Below, piece after piece: positions 14,541-17,267 of a DNA stretch of 17,267 nucleotides. Both the position numbers and the translations under genes were made by a program. This DNA is from Rhodocyclaceae bacterium UBA2271 (GTDB taxonomy: Bacteria > Pseudomonadota > Gammaproteobacteria > Burkholderiales > Rhodocyclaceae), in the NCBI GenBank assembly GCA_002347405.1, contig DDXB01000078.1:1397-18663 (forward strand). Reading direction: 5' to 3'. The notes beneath the pieces are model-generated. The model saw nothing but the letters and a program-made list of their open reading frames with translations, made no database searches and was not told where the DNA came from. How positions within the stretch are numbered: position 1 is the first letter of the stretch; each line of letters starts with the position of its first letter.

Positions 14541-15160
14541 GCGCTAAAACAAGAATTGCCGGGGTTGTACTTGCCGCCGGCGACAGTTCGCGCATGGGAC
14601 GCCCCAAGCAAACGTTGCCCTTTCGCGGCAAGACCGTATTGGAAGCCGTGGTAGACACCGCCTTGCGCTCATCCCTGGCCAGGGTGGTGGTGGTTCTGGG
14701 TCACCGCGCGGCAGAGTTAAGCGCCTTGCTGGCCGGCAGGGATGCAGGCCTGGTTACCAATGCAGACTACCTGAAGGGGCAGAGTTCCTCTACCAAGCTG
14801 GGTTTGCAGGCGGTACGGGACGATGCCGATGCCGCGCTCTTCCTCCTTGGCGACCAGCCACTTGTGTCGCTGGCCACCATTGAAAGTCTGCTGGAGGCTT
14901 ACCGGCAGCAACCAAGCCCCATCATCCAGCCTGTTTTTGAAGGGCGGCGCGGCAACCCGGTTCTGTTCGGCCGCGAAACCTTTGCACATTTTGCCGCTCT
15001 TGCAGACGATCAGGGCGCCCGCTCCCTGTTCAAGATCTTTGGCGAGCGGGTGCGAAAAATAGCCGTTCCCGATCCCTACATCCACTTTGATATTGATACC
15101 GAAGCAGACTACCTTCTTTTGCAGCAACTGGAGGAGAAGTTCACGCAGGAAACCCGTTAG
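14537..15160 (+). CDS. mocA: Molybdenum cofactor cytidylyltransferase MocA
   Basis: NTP-transferase of 207 residues that joins CMP from CTP to molybdopterin-Mo, making the cytosine dinucleotide cofactor used by xanthine dehydrogenase-family enzymes. The N-terminal motif LAAGDSSRMGRPK (12-24) has the LAAG form of MocA rather than the LAGG form of MobA; GDQP and GNPVLF are also present. In selenium-dependent systems this position is often annotated ygfJ. The only suitable start is TTG 14537, inside TTGA with the yqeC stop, which marks a fourth coupled gene in the maturation block. No clear terminator follows in the 112-bp gap to the convergent BLUF gene, where I see nothing else. Confidence 0.92.
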   Translation: MSAKTRIAGVVLAAGDSSRMGRPKQTLPFRGKTVLEAVVDTALRSSLARVVVVLGHRAAELSALLAGRDAGLVTNADYLKGQSSSTKLGLQAVRDDADAALFLLGDQPLVSLATIESLLEAYRQQPSPIIQPVFEGRRGNPVLFGRETFAHFAALADDQGARSLFKIFGERVRKIAVPDPYIHFDIDTEADYLLLQQLEEKFTQETR

Positions 15161-15272
15161 CGCTCCATGTTCTGGCAGGCTGACGATCAAGCTAGAATCC
15201 GCCTCCGCAGCAGATCCAAGTGAAACGCGCGGCGATACGCGCATTGGAGTTGTTGGATTTCCTATCCTCAAT

Positions 15273-15701
15273 TCAGGACGGACGACCGATCACGGCACCG
15301 TTCGCAATCAGTTCGTCCAGCAGGGCCAGAGTCGCACGACCCGAGCAGGCGAAGGGATTGATGACCGCAGTCTCGGAATACTTGAGCAACAAGGAAGGAT
15401 TGACCCGGGCCAGATTGACCTGTCCCATCGTCCAGTTGCCAAAGCGCCGTTCCGCAATTTCCTCGAAGATGAGCAACTGGATGTCGCTGTGACGCTTGTC
15501 CTTGACGATGCGGCTGTAGACGTCCGAGACGTTCTTGCGACTGCCCTCCAGCACCTGGATGAACAGGTCGTTGCTGAAGCACAGCATGCCGGTGATGCCA
15601 TGGGGGACATTGTGGCTGCGCGACTCCTCCAGAATGCTGTCGACATTTTCAGTCGTCAGCGATGCCGCGGCACGGCTGGCGTAAAGCAGGCGAACGAGCA
15701 T
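15273..15701 (-). CDS. Short BLUF-domain blue-light sensor
   Basis: 142 residues, a stand-alone BLUF (blue light using FAD) protein of the PixD class with about 45 residues after the domain and no fused output domain. All the residues of the flavin photocycle can be placed: Y7, N31, Q49, W90 and M92, at the same spacing as in AppA (Y21, N45, Q63, W104, M106). Such proteins signal through partner binding or oligomer changes. It starts 3 bp after the folE stop, with AAGGA inside the folE end as ribosome site, so it is in one operon with folE. The output partner is unknown. Confidence 0.93.
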   Translation of the reverse strand: MLVRLLYASRAAASLTTENVDSILEESRSHNVPHGITGMLCFSNDLFIQVLEGSRKNVSDVYSRIVKDKRHSDIQLLIFEEIAERRFGNWTMGQVNLARVNPSLLLKYSETAVINPFACSGRATLALLDELIANGAVIGRPS

Positions 15702-15704
15702 GGC

Positions 15705-16418
15705 CTAATCCTTTAGGTTGATGAGAGACAGGAACTCGCGGCGCAAGGCGGGATCGCGCAGAAACGACCCGCGCATGACGCTGTTGACCATCTTGGCGCC
15801 ATTGTCCTTGACGCCGCGCCAGTGCATGCAGAAGTGGTCGGCCTCCATGACCACGGCAAGGCCGTCCGGGCTGACCTTGTTCATCAGCAGATCGGCCATC
15901 TGGGTAATCGCTTCCTCCTGGATCTGCGGCCGGGACATCACCCACTCGGCCAGGCGAGAATATTTGGAGAGCCCGATCAGGTTGGAGTGCTCGTTGGGCA
16001 TCACGCCGATCCACAATCTGCCCATGATCGGACAGAAATGGTGACTGCAGGCGCTCCTCACCGTTACTGGCCCGACAATCATCAGTTCGTTCAGGTGCTC
16101 GGCATTGGGAAACTCGGTGATCGGCGGGGCCGGTTGGTAGCGGCCGTGAAAGACCTCGGTAAGGTACATCTTGGCGACACGTCGCGCCGTGTCCTGGGTG
16201 TTGTGGTCGCTGTCGACATCGATGACGAGGCTCTCCAGCACCCCACGCATCTTCTCGGCCACCTCATCGAGCAGGTGCTCCAGTTCGCCTGCCTCAAGAA
16301 AATCCGCGATATTGTCATTGGCATGGAAGCGCTGCCCCGCCTGTTGCAGGCGCTGTCGTACCCGCGCCGACACCGGTTGGGACGCTTCAACGACCTGCGA
16401 TTTATCTGCCTGACTCAT
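15705..16418 (-). CDS. folE: GTP cyclohydrolase I
   Basis: FolE, 237 residues; converts GTP to 7,8-dihydroneopterin triphosphate, the first step towards tetrahydrofolate and biopterins. The catalytic core is at about 45-235, with Zn ligands C124 and H127 (SACSHHF) and C197 (ADHFCMHW), and the conserved segments GLSKYSRL (149-156) and VNSVMRGSF (211-219). A non-conserved N-terminal extension of about 40 residues is common in proteobacteria. ATG 16418 has AGAGG upstream; the frame is open to 16532 without family similarity. It is the first gene of a two-gene unit with the BLUF sensor. Confidence 0.95.
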   Translation of the reverse strand: MSQADKSQVVEASQPVSARVRQRLQQAGQRFHANDNIADFLEAGELEHLLDEVAEKMRGVLESLVIDVDSDHNTQDTARRVAKMYLTEVFHGRYQPAPPITEFPNAEHLNELMIVGPVTVRSACSHHFCPIMGRLWIGVMPNEHSNLIGLSKYSRLAEWVMSRPQIQEEAITQMADLLMNKVSPDGLAVVMEADHFCMHWRGVKDNGAKMVNSVMRGSFLRDPALRREFLSLINLKD

Positions 16419-16659
16419 GCAAGGCCTCTGTGGTGATGAAAAAGTGACATGGCAGTCGATTGACGATGACTGGCTTGTTTCTACCTGAGGGGAAAATACT
16501 ACTCCTTCCGCCTCCAAGCTTCCGCACGACATGAATGCCCGATGTGCAGGTAATTGATGATCTATTGCGCTATATCAAGGCCCACACCTGCTGCAGCCAC
16601 TAAGCTGCGCGCCGCGGTCGGCTATGGTGCCTCTGCAAACGCAGTTCCTGAGGTGTTTC

Positions 16660-16938
16660 GTGCTTTCCTGGATGAGTGTATTCGAATGGTCCGGCTGCCT
16701 GCTTGGCATCGTCGGCGCAATACTGATGGCTGTGCAGTCCCCCAAGGCCCGCTGGGCTTTCGTGCTGTGGTTGATCTCGAACTTATGCTGGACCATTTAC
16801 GGCCTGTCCAGCGGCAACATGGCCCTGGCCCTGCAACAAGGTGCCTTCTGCATCACCAGCGCCATGGGTATCTGGCACTGGTTCCGGCCCCGTCCGGCAG
16901 GCGGCTATCGCTTCGGCGAAGCCGCCACGAGCAGCTGA
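16660..16938 (+). CDS. Small integral membrane protein, three predicted helices
   Basis: 92 residues if started at GTG 16660, which has GAGG (16650-16653) at good spacing; ATG 16672 starts directly before the first conserved residues and is the alternative, and ATG 16624 is less likely. Hydrophobic helices start at WSGCLLGIVGAILMAV, WAFVLWLISNLCWTIYGL and ALQQGAFCITSAMGIWHW. The pattern resembles small PnuC/PQ-loop-like membrane proteins found in many proteobacteria, usually unassigned. The 241-bp stretch between it and folE must carry divergent promoters; I could not identify one with confidence. Confidence 0.7.
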   Translation: MLSWMSVFEWSGCLLGIVGAILMAVQSPKARWAFVLWLISNLCWTIYGLSSGNMALALQQGAFCITSAMGIWHWFRPRPAGGYRFGEAATSS

Positions 16939-16984
16939 CCAGCGCGGGATTGCCAGGCGCTGCCTGCCAGACCAAAGCCGAAAA

Positions 16985-17242
16985 TCAGAACGGCAGTTTC
17001 ATGCCCGGCGGCAGCGGCAAACCGGCGGTCAGCGCACCCATGCGTTCCTGCATGGTGGTTTCAGCACGACGGTTGGCGTCATTGAGGGCAGCCGCAATCA
17101 GATCCTCGAGCATTTCCTTGTCATTCATCACCGACGGGTCGATGTTCACCCGCTTGACGTCATGCTGGCAGGTCATCTCGACTTTGACGGCACCGGCGCC
17201 AGACTGCCTCCCGACCTCGATTCTGGCGAGTTCTTCCTGCGC
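16985..17242 (-). pseudogene. ybaB: YbaB/EbfC nucleoid-associated protein, N-terminal part missing
   Basis: The reading frame from 17242 to 16985 encodes the C-terminal about 85 residues of a YbaB/EbfC protein: AQEELARIEV, then QSGAGAVKVEMTCQHDV, and the family ending LPLPPGMKLPF. Intact members have about 105-110 residues. An in-frame TAG at 17243-17245 sits exactly before AQEEL, and the remaining 22 bp to the window end do not encode the expected MxxQ-rich N-terminal helix. The only in-frame ATG (17176) lies inside the conserved strand and has no ribosome site. The usual downstream neighbour recR is absent; a convergent gene follows instead. Either this is a 5'-truncated copy, or the sequence right of about 17242 is a rearrangement or assembly junction. 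Confidence 0.7.
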
Positions 17243-17267
17243 CTATTGAGGCTTCCGTAATTCATGA

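Noticed and set aside
16950..16970. Terminator between the membrane gene and ybaB
   Set aside because: Only a 5-bp stem (CAGGC/GCCTG at 16954-16966) without a T-run on either strand.

Overview
The window looks like chromosomal DNA of a GC-rich betaproteobacterium, most likely a Rhodocyclales-type degrader of aromatic compounds (Aromatoleum/Azoarcus/Thauera-like). This is inferred from gene content and protein character, not from a marker gene. Its theme is tungsten and molybdenum enzymes together with the transport and cofactor machinery that serves them.

Layout. (1) Positions 1-5383, minus strand: a tungsten aldehyde oxidoreductase operon in the order known as aorABCDE in Aromatoleum aromaticum. 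It encodes a ferredoxin-like subunit with 16 Cys (5383-4904), the AOR-family catalytic subunit (4881-3034), an FAD/NADH oxidoreductase subunit (2937-1684), a MoaD-like protein ending in Gly-Gly (1664-1410) and a MoeA-like metal insertase (1262 to beyond the left edge). Two inverted-repeat elements (2959-3030 and 1299-1368) interrupt the operon. (2) Positions 5538-8083, plus strand, divergent from aor: a small unknown protein followed by a tungstate ABC transporter (tupB, tupC, tupA). An 8-bp inverted repeat lies between the two units. (3) Positions 8084-15160, plus strand: a sigma70-like promoter, then a three-subunit molybdenum hydroxylase of the xanthine dehydrogenase family (FAD, 2x[2Fe-2S] and Mo subunits). 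A hairpin/T-rich terminator-like element follows, then four closely packed maturation genes: xdhC, yqeB, yqeC and mocA. YqeB and YqeC are markers of selenium-dependent molybdenum hydroxylases. (4) Positions 15273-16418, minus strand: folE (GTP cyclohydrolase I) followed 3 bp later by a short BLUF blue-light sensor. (5) Positions 16660-17267: a small membrane protein on the plus strand and, on the minus strand, a YbaB/EbfC coding region that lacks its N-terminal part.

How the parts fit together. TupABC would import tungstate. AorD and AorE would adapt the pterin cofactor for the W enzyme AorABC, which interconverts carboxylic acids and aldehydes with NAD(H). The neighbouring hydroxylase needs a different cofactor: Mo with a cytosine dinucleotide (MocA), matured by XdhC and probably carrying a labile selenium ligand (YqeB/YqeC). 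The most interesting feature is this predicted selenium-dependent hydroxylase of unknown substrate beside a W-enzyme system in an apparent betaproteobacterium. No selD is in the window, and the substrate cannot be read from the sequence.
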